This document shows positions 9,253 through 17,707 of a stretch of 63,745 nucleotides of DNA, piece after piece. The DNA comes from Paraburkholderia tropica (GTDB taxonomy: Bacteria > Pseudomonadota > Gammaproteobacteria > Burkholderiales > Burkholderiaceae): the NCBI RefSeq assembly GCF_914484835.1, contig NZ_CAJZAR010000047.1, positions 8,658 through 72,402 of the forward strand, given 5' to 3'. The notes under the pieces are model-generated. The model was not told the DNA's origin, made no database searches, and was given only the letters and a program-made list of their open reading frames with translations. Position 1 is the first letter of the stretch, and each line of letters begins with the position of its first letter. The translations under genes and the position numbers were made by a program.

Positions 9253-9999
9253 TCAACGGCCCGCAATCGCGTGATGCAGGGCCGCTTGCGGCGCATCGGC
9301 GGGCGCGGGCGTCGGGCCCTGGCTGGCGCGGATATACGAATGCTCGGTGCTGCGAATATGCGTGCGCAACTCCGTGCACGCCTTCTTCACATTGCCCTCG
9401 CGCACGAGTTCCATGATGTGCGCATGGGTGTCCTGGCAGGAATCGACGGTTTCGTCGGCGACCGACAGACGCGCGCGCAGCGCGTGAATCTTGTCGGCGA
9501 CGAGTTGATACGCCTGCTGCAAATACGCGTTCCCACATGCGGCGACGATCGCGCCATGAAAGGCGGCGTCGTGATCGCGCGCGCGTCCGTCGTGCGCGCC
9601 GCTTGCGTTGTTCGTGTCGTTCGTGTCGTTCGTGTTGTTCGCGGGCATGAGCGCTTGCGACAGCGCGTCGGCGAGCGCGGCGCTATCGGCCTTCATCGCC
9701 AGTTCCAGCGCCGACGACTCGACGATCTCGCGAAAGCGGCAAATCTCGCGCACCTGCTCCACGGTCGGCTGGAACACATAGGTGCCCGATTGCGGCTGCA
9801 CTTCCACAAGCCCTTCGAGCTTCAGTTGCACGAGCGCCTCGCGCACGGGCGTCTTGCTCACGCCGAGCTGCCCGGCGAGCACGTTCTCGGAGAGCTGGCT
9901 GCCAAACGCCAGATGACCGTCGACGATCGCGCGACGGATGCTTTCTTTCGCAATAGACGTGAGGGACTTCGGGCGTTCCCCCAGTTTTTCGATACTCAT
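9253..9999 (-). CDS. GntR-family regulator, FadR/FCD type
   Basis: A 248-residue regulator. A GntR winged helix covers residues 10-75 (LSENVLAGQLGVSKTPVREALVQL in two overlapping pieces). An FCD effector domain follows, with metal-ligand-type residues in HDAAFHGA, THAHIM and LRTHIR. The start at 9999 was chosen because the GntR domain begins at once; 47 further residues upstream look non-coding. A 9-bp repeat encodes an NTNDTNDTNN linker in the FCD domain. It is divergent from the catabolic gene set starting at 10257 (257 bases apart), the usual arrangement for local control by a sugar acid or related ligand. Confidence 0.88.
   Translation of the reverse strand: MSIEKLGERPKSLTSIAKESIRRAIVDGHLAFGSQLSENVLAGQLGVSKTPVREALVQLKLEGLVEVQPQSGTYVFQPTVEQVREICRFREIVESSALELAMKADSAALADALSQALMPANNTNDTNDTNNASGAHDGRARDHDAAFHGAIVAACGNAYLQQAYQLVADKIHALRARLSVADETVDSCQDTHAHIMELVREGNVKKACTELRTHIRSTEHSYIRASQGPTPAPADAPQAALHHAIAGR
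9610..9636. repeat. Three 9-bp units inside the GntR gene
   Basis: GTTCGTGTC occurs twice in perfect tandem, followed by a third copy with one change (GTTCGTGTT). In the gene it encodes repeated Asn-Asp/Asn-Thr residues between two helices of the FCD domain. The period is a multiple of three, so length change would keep the frame. Confidence 0.8.
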
Positions 10000-10256
10000 G
10001 GTCAGCCAGTGGGCGTAAGGACCGGCGGCTGGTGCGCCGGTGCCGTGACGGGGACGTGGGCGGCGCGTTTCGCGAAATCCTGCGCGGCGCCTCAATGATC
10101 CGAAATATAGCACGCCCCCTTGTCGTATTGAGATCTGCAATCTAAGATATCAGTTGTCGGCGGTGAGATCGGGCTGGGTTCGTCTTGAGTTCAGTTCGAA
10201 ACGCGCACGGCAAACGAAGAAGTCAAACGAGAAAGACAGACCGGAGGAGAGGCTTC

Positions 10257-11528
10257 ATGCAGGAGATCGACAAGAAAGCGGCGGGGCTTTTTACAAAGCG
10301 CCGCTGGATGAGCGCGCTGCTGGCGGGCGCGGCGCTGATGACGGCCGCTGGCGTGCAGGCCGCGTCGGACGGGCAAGGTGCGCAGGGTGAACCGGCGGTG
10401 CCGAAGCTCGAAGTGGTGGCGCAATGGAACCGCTTGCCCTACGACCTCGGCGACGCGAAAGCCGAACAGGCCTACGACGCGAATCAGACCTACAAGAAGG
10501 TGCTGCTGCAAGGCGTGAAGCTCGATTCGAAGGGCAATATGTACGTGAGCACGGCGCGCTGGGGCGGCCCCGAGGTGCCGGCCACGCTCTCGAAGCTCGT
10601 GAAGAAGGACGGCCAGTGGGTCTTGCAGCCGTTTCCGAGCCTCGCGATGAACAAGGTGGGCGACCCGCAGGCGCTGCAATCGGTGCTCGGTTTCGAGATC
10701 GACCGCAACGACGTGATGTGGATTCTCGACCAGGGCCATATTGCGGGCCAGCCTTCGGCGCCGGGCGCGGAAAAGCTCGTGCTCTGGGACCTCAAGACGA
10801 ATCGCGAATTGCAGAGCTACACCTTCAGCGACGCCGATTCCGATAAAAAATGCTCGTTCCTCAACGACGTGGTGGTCGATAACGACCGCGACTTCGCCTA
10901 TATCACCGACTCGGGCATTTTCTGCGATCACCTGCACGGCGGCCTGATCGTCTACGACCGCAAGCACAATCGCGCGCGCCGCGTGCTCGACCAGACCGTC
11001 TTCACGACGGACGAAGCGGGCTTCCAGTTTCGTATCGACAACCAGAACGTGCTGAGCAAGACGCCGATGCGCACGGGCGCGGACGGCATCGCGCTCTCGG
11101 GCGACAAGAAAACGCTCTACTGGACCAATCTGTCCGGCCACACGCTGTATTCGCTCGATACCGCGCTGCTGCGCGATTTCAGCACCAGCGAGTCGGCGCT
11201 GCGCACCTCGGTCAAGCGCGTCGCCACGCTGCCTTCGAACACCGACGGCATGATCGCCGACCGCGCGGGCAATCTCTATATGACCGCGCTTGAGATGAAC
11301 GGCATCATGTATCGCGACGAGAAGACCGGCAAGATTTCGACCTATGTGATCCATCCCGAGATGGTCTGGCCCGACACGATGAGCTGGGGCCCGGACGGCA
11401 ATCTCTACGTGGTCGCGGGCCATCTGAATCTGTGGGTCGACAACGCGATGGATTTCGATCATCCCGCCGTGCCGAACTTCCGCATCTGGAAGGTGCAGGC
11501 GCACGGACGCAGTTATAGCGTGCAATGA
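10257..11528 (+). CDS. Secreted MRJP/yellow-like beta-propeller protein
   Basis: A 423-residue protein of the major royal jelly/L-dopachrome tautomerase-related family (FLNDVVVDNDRDFAYITDSG and GLIVYDRKHNRARRVLD are typical). A signal peptide ending near residue 36 (GVQAAS) predicts export. Bacterial members share the six-bladed propeller fold of gluconolactonases, so a lactonase or sugar-binding role is possible but unproven. The start is set by GGAGGAGA at 10242-10249. It opens the plus-strand catabolic set, divergent from the GntR gene. Its stop lies inside a 12-bp tandem repeat. Confidence 0.82.
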   Translation: MQEIDKKAAGLFTKRRWMSALLAGAALMTAAGVQAASDGQGAQGEPAVPKLEVVAQWNRLPYDLGDAKAEQAYDANQTYKKVLLQGVKLDSKGNMYVSTARWGGPEVPATLSKLVKKDGQWVLQPFPSLAMNKVGDPQALQSVLGFEIDRNDVMWILDQGHIAGQPSAPGAEKLVLWDLKTNRELQSYTFSDADSDKKCSFLNDVVVDNDRDFAYITDSGIFCDHLHGGLIVYDRKHNRARRVLDQTVFTTDEAGFQFRIDNQNVLSKTPMRTGADGIALSGDKKTLYWTNLSGHTLYSLDTALLRDFSTSESALRTSVKRVATLPSNTDGMIADRAGNLYMTALEMNGIMYRDEKTGKISTYVIHPEMVWPDTMSWGPDGNLYVVAGHLNLWVDNAMDFDHPAVPNFRIWKVQAHGRSYSVQ

Positions 11529-11551
11529 GGCGCGCAATGAGGCGCGCAATA
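11522..11551. repeat. 12-bp tandem repeat over a stop codon
   Basis: GCAATGAGGCGC at 11522-11533 is repeated exactly at 11534-11545 and begun again at 11546 (GCAATA). The first copy includes the TGA stop of the beta-propeller gene. It looks like a recent replication-slippage duplication. Confidence 0.85.
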
Positions 11552-11689
11552 AAGCCATAACGCAATCGCAGTGAATGCAGTAACGCGGGCCGCGCGGCCG
11601 GAGTCACCGGTCGCGCGCGCCCAGGCAAACTCGCGCGCGTTCGGGTTGCAATCCAGCTCGATCGCGCGCAGTCGTGGAGGCAGGCAAGG

Positions 11690-12694
11690 GTGGAAAGCAG
11701 AAGTCTCGAAGCGGATCGCGGTGCGCCGCGCAAACGCGTGGTCGTGATCGACGATGGCTACGGTTCGTATGAAACGGAGCAGCGGATTCTGGCGGCCGTG
11801 AATGCCGATGTGGTGGTGCTGCCGTGCCACGGCGACGCCGCGCGCGTGCGCGAAGTGGCCGCCGACGCCGACGCGCTGCTGGTGCGCGAATCGCCTGTGA
11901 ATGCGGCCGCGATCGCGGCGATGCAGCGTTGCCGCGCGATCGTGCGTTATGGCATCGGCGTCGATAACGTCGATCTCGATGCCGCGCGCGACAAGCGCAT
12001 TTACGTGGCGAACGTGCCCGATTACGGCGTGGAAGAAGTCAGCGATCAGGCGCTCGCGCTGCTGATGGCGGTCGCGCGCTACACGGTGCGCCGTGACATC
12101 GCGGTACGCGAAGGCGCGTGGAATGTCTCGCGCGAGCAGAAGATGTACCGCATCGCCGGACGCACGCTCGGGCTCGTCGGTTATGGGCGCATCGCGCGTG
12201 CCTTCGAGCGCAAGATGCGCGGCATGGGCGTGGCGCGCGTGCTGGTCTATGACCCGTTTCTCGATCCCGCCAAAACGCCGGGCGTCGAGTGCGTGGATCT
12301 CGACACGCTCTGCGCGCAAAGCGATTACATCTCGCTGCATTCGCCGCTCACGCCGGATACGCGCAAGCTCATCAACGCCGCGCGTCTCGCGCGCATGAAG
12401 CCGACCACGATCCTCGTGAATACGGCGCGCGGCGGCCTGATCGACGAAGCGGCGCTGATCGATGCGCTGCAACGTGGCGCGATCTTCGGCGCGGGCCTCG
12501 ACGTGTTCGAGAACGAGCCGCCGCGTGCCGATTATCCGCTATTCAAGTGCGAAAACGCGGTGCTCTCCGATCACACCGGCTGGTATTCGGAAGACTCGGT
12601 GGCGGAACTGCAGACGAAGGCCGCGCAGGAAGTGGCACGCGTGCTCGGCGGCGATCAGCCGAAACATTGGGTGAATCCGTGGGGCGCTGTTTAA
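11690..12694 (+). CDS. D-2-hydroxyacid dehydrogenase, CtBP-like
   Basis: A 334-residue NAD-dependent D-isomer-specific 2-hydroxyacid dehydrogenase. The nucleotide-binding loop is GLVGYGRIARAF (about 162-173). The catalytic Arg lies in NTARGGLIDEAAL, Glu in DVFENEP and His in SDHTGWYSED. The sequence is closest in character to the bacterial C-terminal-binding-protein-like group. GTG 11690 follows a GGAGG-like GTGGAGGCAGG. It probably interconverts a 2-oxo and a 2-hydroxy acid in the pathway with the downstream aldolase and kinase. The substrate cannot be read from sequence. Confidence 0.85.
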   Translation: MESRSLEADRGAPRKRVVVIDDGYGSYETEQRILAAVNADVVVLPCHGDAARVREVAADADALLVRESPVNAAAIAAMQRCRAIVRYGIGVDNVDLDAARDKRIYVANVPDYGVEEVSDQALALLMAVARYTVRRDIAVREGAWNVSREQKMYRIAGRTLGLVGYGRIARAFERKMRGMGVARVLVYDPFLDPAKTPGVECVDLDTLCAQSDYISLHSPLTPDTRKLINAARLARMKPTTILVNTARGGLIDEAALIDALQRGAIFGAGLDVFENEPPRADYPLFKCENAVLSDHTGWYSEDSVAELQTKAAQEVARVLGGDQPKHWVNPWGAV

Positions 12695-12815
12695 GCGCAC
12701 ACGGCTGGCGCATTTGCGCATAACGAAGGCAGACGGCGGCGCACGATGTTCGGGCGTGGCTGTTGTTCGATTGATTAGTCATGCTATCGAAAGCATGGAA
12801 CAAGGAGTGAAGTTT

Positions 12816-13466
12816 ATGGAACTGCAAGCGCTCATCAGCGGATTCGAAAAAGTGGCGACGGCCTCGGTGGCCGACGCGGTGGACCTGATCGCGGGTCGCC
12901 GCGGCTTTATGGATCAGACGATCAAGCCGCGCATCAACGAACGCAAGATCGTCGGTCCGGCCGTGACGATTCTCGAAGCGCCCACGCATGAAAAAGTCCC
13001 GCCGCAACACGCGCTCGACGCCATCGACGAATCGCCGGAAGGCAGCGTAATCGTGATCGGCATCTACGGCGAGCAGAACGTGGCCGTGTGGGGCGGCCTG
13101 ATGACGGCGGGCGCGGTGGCGAATCGCCACGCGGGCGCGATTCTCGACGGCGGCGTGCGCGATATCACGGAGATCCGCCGTGACTACGATTTCCCGGTCT
13201 ATTCGCGCTCGGTTTCGCCGGGCACGACGGTGGGCCGATTCACGACGCTCGCCGCCAATATCGAAGTGGAATGCGGCGGCGTGAAAGTGAATCCGGGCGA
13301 CATCATCGTGGCCGATATCGATGGCGTGGTGGTCGTGCCGCGCGAGCATGCCGAAGCCGTGCTCAAGATGTCCGAAGAGATCGACGCGCGCGAACTGGAG
13401 CAGGCGCGCCTGATCATCGGCGAAAAGTCGCTGCGCAAGGGACTCGCGAAATATGGCCGCATCTGA
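12816..13466 (+). CDS. RraA-family aldolase/decarboxylase-like protein
   Basis: A 216-residue RraA/HMG-aldolase-type protein. The signature GAILDGGVRDITEI supplies the Arg-Asp pair that binds metal and substrate in class II pyruvate aldolases of this fold. GVKVNPGDIIVADIDGVVVVP is also typical. In catabolic clusters such proteins act as aldolases or oxaloacetate decarboxylases rather than RNase E inhibitors. ATG 12816 has AAGGAG upstream at 12802-12807. The stop overlaps the kinase start by 14 bases, implying coupled translation. Confidence 0.85.
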   Translation: MELQALISGFEKVATASVADAVDLIAGRRGFMDQTIKPRINERKIVGPAVTILEAPTHEKVPPQHALDAIDESPEGSVIVIGIYGEQNVAVWGGLMTAGAVANRHAGAILDGGVRDITEIRRDYDFPVYSRSVSPGTTVGRFTTLAANIEVECGGVKVNPGDIIVADIDGVVVVPREHAEAVLKMSEEIDARELEQARLIIGEKSLRKGLAKYGRI

Positions 13467-14412
13467 CGTGAAGTCCGCCGCCGTGCCCGCTGCCGTGCCT
13501 GCGATCCTCGCGCTCGGCGAGCCGATGATCGAGTTCAACCAGTCGGCCTCCGACGACGCGCGGCAGTTCCTGCAAGGCTTCGGCGGCGACACGTCGAACT
13601 TCTGCGTGGCGGCGGCGCGGCAGGGCGCGAGCGTCGGCTACGTCACGCGCCTCGGCGACGATGCGTTCGGCAAGCTGTTCCTCGATCTGTGGCGCGAAGA
13701 AGGCGTGGACGTGCAGGGCGTCGAGCGCGATGCGCAGGCGCATACGGGCGTCTATTTCGTGACGCACGATACGAGCGGCCATGCGTTCAGCTATCTGCGC
13801 AAGGATTCGGCGGCGAGCCGCATGTCGCCGCAAACGCTGCCGCGCGAACTGCTGGCGGGCACGCGTTTTTTGCACGTCTCGGGCATCTCGCAAGCCATTA
13901 GCGCGAGCGCCTGCGACGCGGTGTTCGAAGCGATGGCGATTGCGCGGCGCGCGGGCGCGTCGATCTGCTACGACCCGAACGTGCGCCTCAAGCTCTGGCC
14001 GCTGGCGCGGGCGCGCGCGGTGATCGAAGCAACGGCGCGCGAAGTCGACTACATGCTGCCGAGCCTCGAAGACGCGCAAACGCTCACGGGTCTGAACGAT
14101 CCTGAAGCGATCGTCGCGCACTATCTGGCGCTCGGCGTGCGCGTTGTCTGCCTGAAGCTGGGCGGCGACGGCGTGCTGGTGGCGCGCGGCGCACAGCGCA
14201 CGCGCATCGCGGGACATGCCGTGAATGTCGTCGATGCAACGGGCGCGGGCGATTGTTTCGATGGCGCGTTCGTCGCGCGTCTCGCGGCCGGCGACACGCC
14301 CGAGGACGCGGCGCGCTACGCCAACGCGGCGGCGGCGCTGTCGACGCAAGGCTTCGGTGCCGTCGCGCCGATTCCGCGCCCGGACGCCATCGCCGCGAAG
14401 CTTGGAAGCTGA
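13453..14412 (+). CDS. PfkB-family sugar kinase, KDG-kinase-like
   Basis: A 319-residue ribokinase-fold kinase. The N-terminal GEPMIEFNQ and the GGDTSNFCVAAARQGA motif resemble 2-dehydro-3-deoxygluconate kinases. The C-terminal PfkB signature DATGAGDCFDGAF carries the catalytic Asp and the anion hole. It would phosphorylate a deoxy-keto sugar acid or a related sugar. The start overlaps the RraA-like gene, so the two products are probably made together. A 2-keto-3-deoxy-acid substrate is inferred from family and context. Confidence 0.85.
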   Translation: MAASDVKSAAVPAAVPAILALGEPMIEFNQSASDDARQFLQGFGGDTSNFCVAAARQGASVGYVTRLGDDAFGKLFLDLWREEGVDVQGVERDAQAHTGVYFVTHDTSGHAFSYLRKDSAASRMSPQTLPRELLAGTRFLHVSGISQAISASACDAVFEAMAIARRAGASICYDPNVRLKLWPLARARAVIEATAREVDYMLPSLEDAQTLTGLNDPEAIVAHYLALGVRVVCLKLGGDGVLVARGAQRTRIAGHAVNVVDATGAGDCFDGAFVARLAAGDTPEDAARYANAAAALSTQGFGAVAPIPRPDAIAAKLGS

Positions 14413-14436
14413 TCCGATCCTGATCGGCGCATGACC

Positions 14437-14465
14437 GGCGCGCGCCGCGCAACGTGGCGCGCGCC
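14437..14465 (+). terminator. GC hairpin between kinase and MFS genes
   Basis: GGCGCGCGCC occurs at 14437-14446 and 14456-14465. The two copies can pair across a 9-nt loop, and each is self-complementary. No U tract follows, so partial attenuation or mRNA processing is more likely than full termination. Confidence 0.4.
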
Positions 14466-14527
14466 ATTCACGAAATCGTCAACGAATAAAGCAGCGTCAC
14501 AAGCTGGACAGAGGTGAGGAGACACCC

Positions 14528-15868
14528 ATGAACACCGATATCGCGCTCGAAAAGCGCACCATGAGCAAGGTCACGCGGCGCCTGATGCCGTTTCTGATCC
14601 TGCTGTATTTCTTCGCGTTCCTCGACCGCGTGAACGTCGGCTTCGCCGCGCTCACGATGAACCGCGATCTGGGCTTGACCGCGTCGCTGTTCGGCTGGGG
14701 CGCGGGCATTTTCTTTATCGGCTATTTTCTGTTCGAAGTGCCAAGCAATCTCGCGCTCGCGAAAACGGGCGCGCGGATCTGGCTCGCGCGCATCATGATC
14801 ACGTGGGGCATCGTCTCGGCGTGCGGCGCGCTCGTCAAGGGACCGGCCAGCTTCATGACGCTGCGTTTCGTGCTGGGCGCGGCCGAAGCGGGCTTCTTTC
14901 CGGGCGTGATTCTCTATCTGACGTTCTGGTTTCCGTCGCGTTATCGTGCGCAGATCATCGGACTGTTCATGCTCGCGAATCCGGTCTCGACGGCGCTCGG
15001 CTCGATCGTTTCCGGTTTCATTCTGCGCATGGATGGCCTGCTCGGCCTCGCGGGCTGGCAATGGCTGTTCATTCTCGAAGGGCTGCCCTCGGTGGTGATG
15101 GGCATCATCACGCTGCGCTATCTCAGCGATGCGCCGTCCAAGGCGCGCTGGCTCGACGCCGACGAGCGCGACTGGCTTGATACGCAGATCCGCACCGAAG
15201 CCGCCGAACGCGCGCGCAAGCACAAGCTCTCGCTCGGCCAGACGCTCGCGAATCCGCATGTGCTGCTGCTCGGCCTGATCTACTTCCTGATCGTGACGGC
15301 CAATAACGGCCTCGTGCTCTGGCAGCCGCAGATCATGAAGTCGCTCGGCCTCGCCGAACATTGGGTCGGTCCCGTGAACGCGATTCCGTTCGTGGTGGGC
15401 GCGATCACGATGCTGGTGTGGGGACGCTTGGCCGACCGGCGCGGCAAATATCGCATCGATCTGGCCTGTGCGTGTACGGTCGCGGCGGTGGGGCTCGCGC
15501 TCGCGGCGTCGTCCAGCCAGCCGCTCGTGGTGATCGCGGGACTCGTGCTCGCGGCCGTCGGCGGCTATGGCGCGCTGCCTGCATTCTGGGCACTGCCCAC
15601 GACGTTTCTTTCGGGCACGGCTGCCGCTGCGGGCATCGCGCTCGCGAATTCGATCGGCAATCTCGGCGGATTCGCCGGGCCGTATGTGATCGGCTATGTG
15701 CGCGCGACGACCTCGGGTTATGGATACGGCCTCGCCATGCTCGCCGCCGCGGCGCTGCTCGCGGGTGTTATCAGCCTGTGCGCGCGTGGTCCTTCGGGTA
15801 GCGACGAGGCGGACGCCTTCGACGGCCAACTCGATACGCACGCCCATCGCCCTTCGCGCGGTCATTGA
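14528..15868 (+). CDS. MFS transporter, anion:cation symporter family
   Basis: A 446-residue, 12-helix MFS permease. The N-terminal YFFAFLDRVNVGFAALTMN is typical of the ACS group (tartrate, phthalate, galactonate, glucarate-type importers). A GRLADRRGKYR loop follows helix 8. ATG 14528 has GAGGTGAGGAG upstream. It ends the plus-strand catabolic set and is the likely importer of its acid substrate. It is convergent with the IclR gene, with a hairpin between. Confidence 0.9.
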   Translation: MNTDIALEKRTMSKVTRRLMPFLILLYFFAFLDRVNVGFAALTMNRDLGLTASLFGWGAGIFFIGYFLFEVPSNLALAKTGARIWLARIMITWGIVSACGALVKGPASFMTLRFVLGAAEAGFFPGVILYLTFWFPSRYRAQIIGLFMLANPVSTALGSIVSGFILRMDGLLGLAGWQWLFILEGLPSVVMGIITLRYLSDAPSKARWLDADERDWLDTQIRTEAAERARKHKLSLGQTLANPHVLLLGLIYFLIVTANNGLVLWQPQIMKSLGLAEHWVGPVNAIPFVVGAITMLVWGRLADRRGKYRIDLACACTVAAVGLALAASSSQPLVVIAGLVLAAVGGYGALPAFWALPTTFLSGTAAAAGIALANSIGNLGGFAGPYVIGYVRATTSGYGYGLAMLAAAALLAGVISLCARGPSGSDEADAFDGQLDTHAHRPSRGH

Positions 15869-15883
15869 CGTTTCGGCGATAGT

Positions 15884-15912
15884 CGCGCCGCCGTGTTGGT
15901 GACGGCGGCGCG
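15884..15912. terminator. Hairpin between convergent MFS and IclR genes
   Basis: CGCGCCGCCGT (15884-15894) pairs perfectly with ACGGCGGCGCG (15902-15912) around a 7-nt loop. It is followed by GCCCATTTCTT on the plus strand. It lies 16 bases after the MFS stop. Confidence 0.6.
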
Positions 15913-15990
15913 GCCCATTTCTTCAGCTTGATTGACCGGTATCTGAATACCGCCGGGTATGTGAATCGCGCGCGGCGTTCGCTCTAAACT

Positions 15991-16818
15991 TCAGCGCGCC
16001 GCAACCGGCCCGAGCCGCGCGGTAATTGTGCGGCAGGCCGCGAGCAGCGGCTCGATATAGTGGCGTTGCGCGTCGGCCTCGCGGCGGAACATCGGCATGC
16101 TGATGCTGATGCAGCCCGCCGCGCGTCCGTCCGCGCCAAGAATCGCCGCGCCGTAGCACCAGATCGACGGCTCGTTTTCCTCGCGGTCTTCGGCGTAGCC
16201 GAGTTGCGCCGTGAGCTCGATCTCGCGGCGGATCGCATCGAGATCGGTCATCGTGTGTTCGGTGAAGCGCTTGCGCGGCGCGCGTTCGAGCAGCGGCTCG
16301 CGCTCGGCGGCGCTGAGCGTCGCGAGCCAGGCCTTGCCGACCGAACTCGACGTCAGTGAGACGCGGGTGCCGATGCGCGAGGCCATGCGCACCGCGTGCG
16401 GGCTTTCGAGCTTCTCGATGTAGACCATTTCGCCGTCGCTCGGCACCGCGAGATGCACGGTTTCCGAGGTCACGTTGCGCAGTTCCATGAGCGCGTCGAC
16501 GGCCGCGATGCGCAGATCGGAGCGTTCCCAGGCGCGGCTCGCGAGATTGACGAGGCGCGCACCGAGCCCGAAGGTATTGCCGCCGCCATGCGCCACGACC
16601 AGCCCCTCGGCCTGCAAGGCCGCGACGATGCGATGCACGGTCGGACGCGGATAGCCGCTCGCCGCCGCGAGCTTCGCGACGTTGGGCGGCGTGTCGGCGT
16701 CGGCGATCAGTTGCAGGACCGCGATGAACTTCGAGAACGCGGCGGCGCCCGCGACCGCCGTGGCGGACGAGGGCGATGCGGATGATGCGGGCGGGGCGGA
16801 CTTATCGGCGTTCGACAT
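15991..16818 (-). CDS. IclR-family transcriptional regulator
   Basis: A 275-residue regulator. The winged HTH lies at about residues 28-80 (KLAAASGYPRPTVHRIVAALQ) and the IclR effector domain after it (SSVGKAWLATLSAAER; the C-terminal AGCISISMPMF segment is typical). The first 25 residues are Ala/Ser-rich. ATG 16818 was chosen; a TTG six codons upstream is possible. It lies just downstream of the SDR gene at 16933 on the same strand. The dyads at 20356-20388 are candidate targets. Confidence 0.88.
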   Translation of the reverse strand: MSNADKSAPPASSASPSSATAVAGAAAFSKFIAVLQLIADADTPPNVAKLAAASGYPRPTVHRIVAALQAEGLVVAHGGGNTFGLGARLVNLASRAWERSDLRIAAVDALMELRNVTSETVHLAVPSDGEMVYIEKLESPHAVRMASRIGTRVSLTSSSVGKAWLATLSAAEREPLLERAPRKRFTEHTMTDLDAIRREIELTAQLGYAEDREENEPSIWCYGAAILGADGRAAGCISISMPMFRREADAQRHYIEPLLAACRTITARLGPVAAR

Positions 16819-16932
16819 CGGCAAGCGAGCGGGCAAATTGAACAGGCGGCCAGGCCGCGGGTCGCGCCATTATGCCCGCAAACCCGGCGGGCGAAAATCC
16901 GCGCCGGGCACGCGAGACGCGGCACACGACAT

Positions 16933-17661
16933 TCAGGCGCAGAGATAGCCGCCGTCGATCGGCACGATCGCGCCCGTCATGAACGAAGCGGCCGGCGAGC
17001 ACAGAAACGCCGTCACGTTCGCCACTTCCTCGGGCAGGCCCCAGCGCTTCATCGGTGTGCGTTCGAGAATGCCTTGCGAGCGGCTGCTGTCGTCCTGCAA
17101 GGCCTGCGTGAGCGGCGTCGCGATCCAGCCGGGCGCGATGGCGTTCACGCGAATCGCATCCGCGGCGTAGGCAATCGCGAGCGAGCGCGTGAGCTGCGCC
17201 ACGCCGCCCTTGCTCGCGCTATAGGCAGGCACGAGTCCGCCGCCGAAAAAGCTCAGCATCGACGCCGTATTGACGATGCAGCCCGACGACACGCGCAGCA
17301 ACTCGCGCGCGCTCGAACACACGCGCATCGTGCCGTTCAGATTGATATCGAGCACGCGCTCGAACACCTCGATTTCGTGTTCCTCCACGCGGCTGATCAC
17401 GCCTGCGCAATTCACGACGATGTCGAGCCGGTCGCACTGGCCGATCAACGCAGCGACGTCGTCGGAGGAGCGCACATCGAGCGTCGCGCGTTGCACGGCG
17501 GCGTCGAGCGCGTCGGGCGTGCCGGCCGGCGGCGGCAGACCGGCCGCGACCGTGCGCGCGCCGAGTTGCGCGAGGCGGTTCGCGATGGCCGCGCCGATGC
17601 CGGAGAAGCCGCCCGTGACGAGCGCGACTTTGCCTTCGAGAAGATTGGCCTGGAATGTCAT
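16933..17661 (-). CDS. Short-chain dehydrogenase/reductase
   Basis: A 242-residue classical SDR. The cofactor motif is TGGFSGIG (residues about 16-23), and NCAG follows. Catalytic Ser lies near NTASMLSF and Tyr-x-x-x-Lys is YSASKGG. The C-terminal GAIVPIDGGYLCA is standard. It probably oxidises a hydroxyl in a sugar-acid or aromatic pathway. It is the last gene of the minus-strand operon (cupin, SDR, MFS, SDR), 46 bases after the MFS stop. Confidence 0.88.
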   Translation of the reverse strand: MTFQANLLEGKVALVTGGFSGIGAAIANRLAQLGARTVAAGLPPPAGTPDALDAAVQRATLDVRSSDDVAALIGQCDRLDIVVNCAGVISRVEEHEIEVFERVLDINLNGTMRVCSSARELLRVSSGCIVNTASMLSFFGGGLVPAYSASKGGVAQLTRSLAIAYAADAIRVNAIAPGWIATPLTQALQDDSSRSQGILERTPMKRWGLPEEVANVTAFLCSPAASFMTGAIVPIDGGYLCA

Positions 17662-17707
17662 GATGATGTTCGCTCTGTGTTTGTCTGTTCGAGAAAAGTG
17701 CCTGAAA

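Noticed and set aside
15884..15912. GC palindrome considered as an IclR operator
   Set aside because: Its position just after the MFS stop between convergent genes and its GC-rich stem-loop fit a terminator better.
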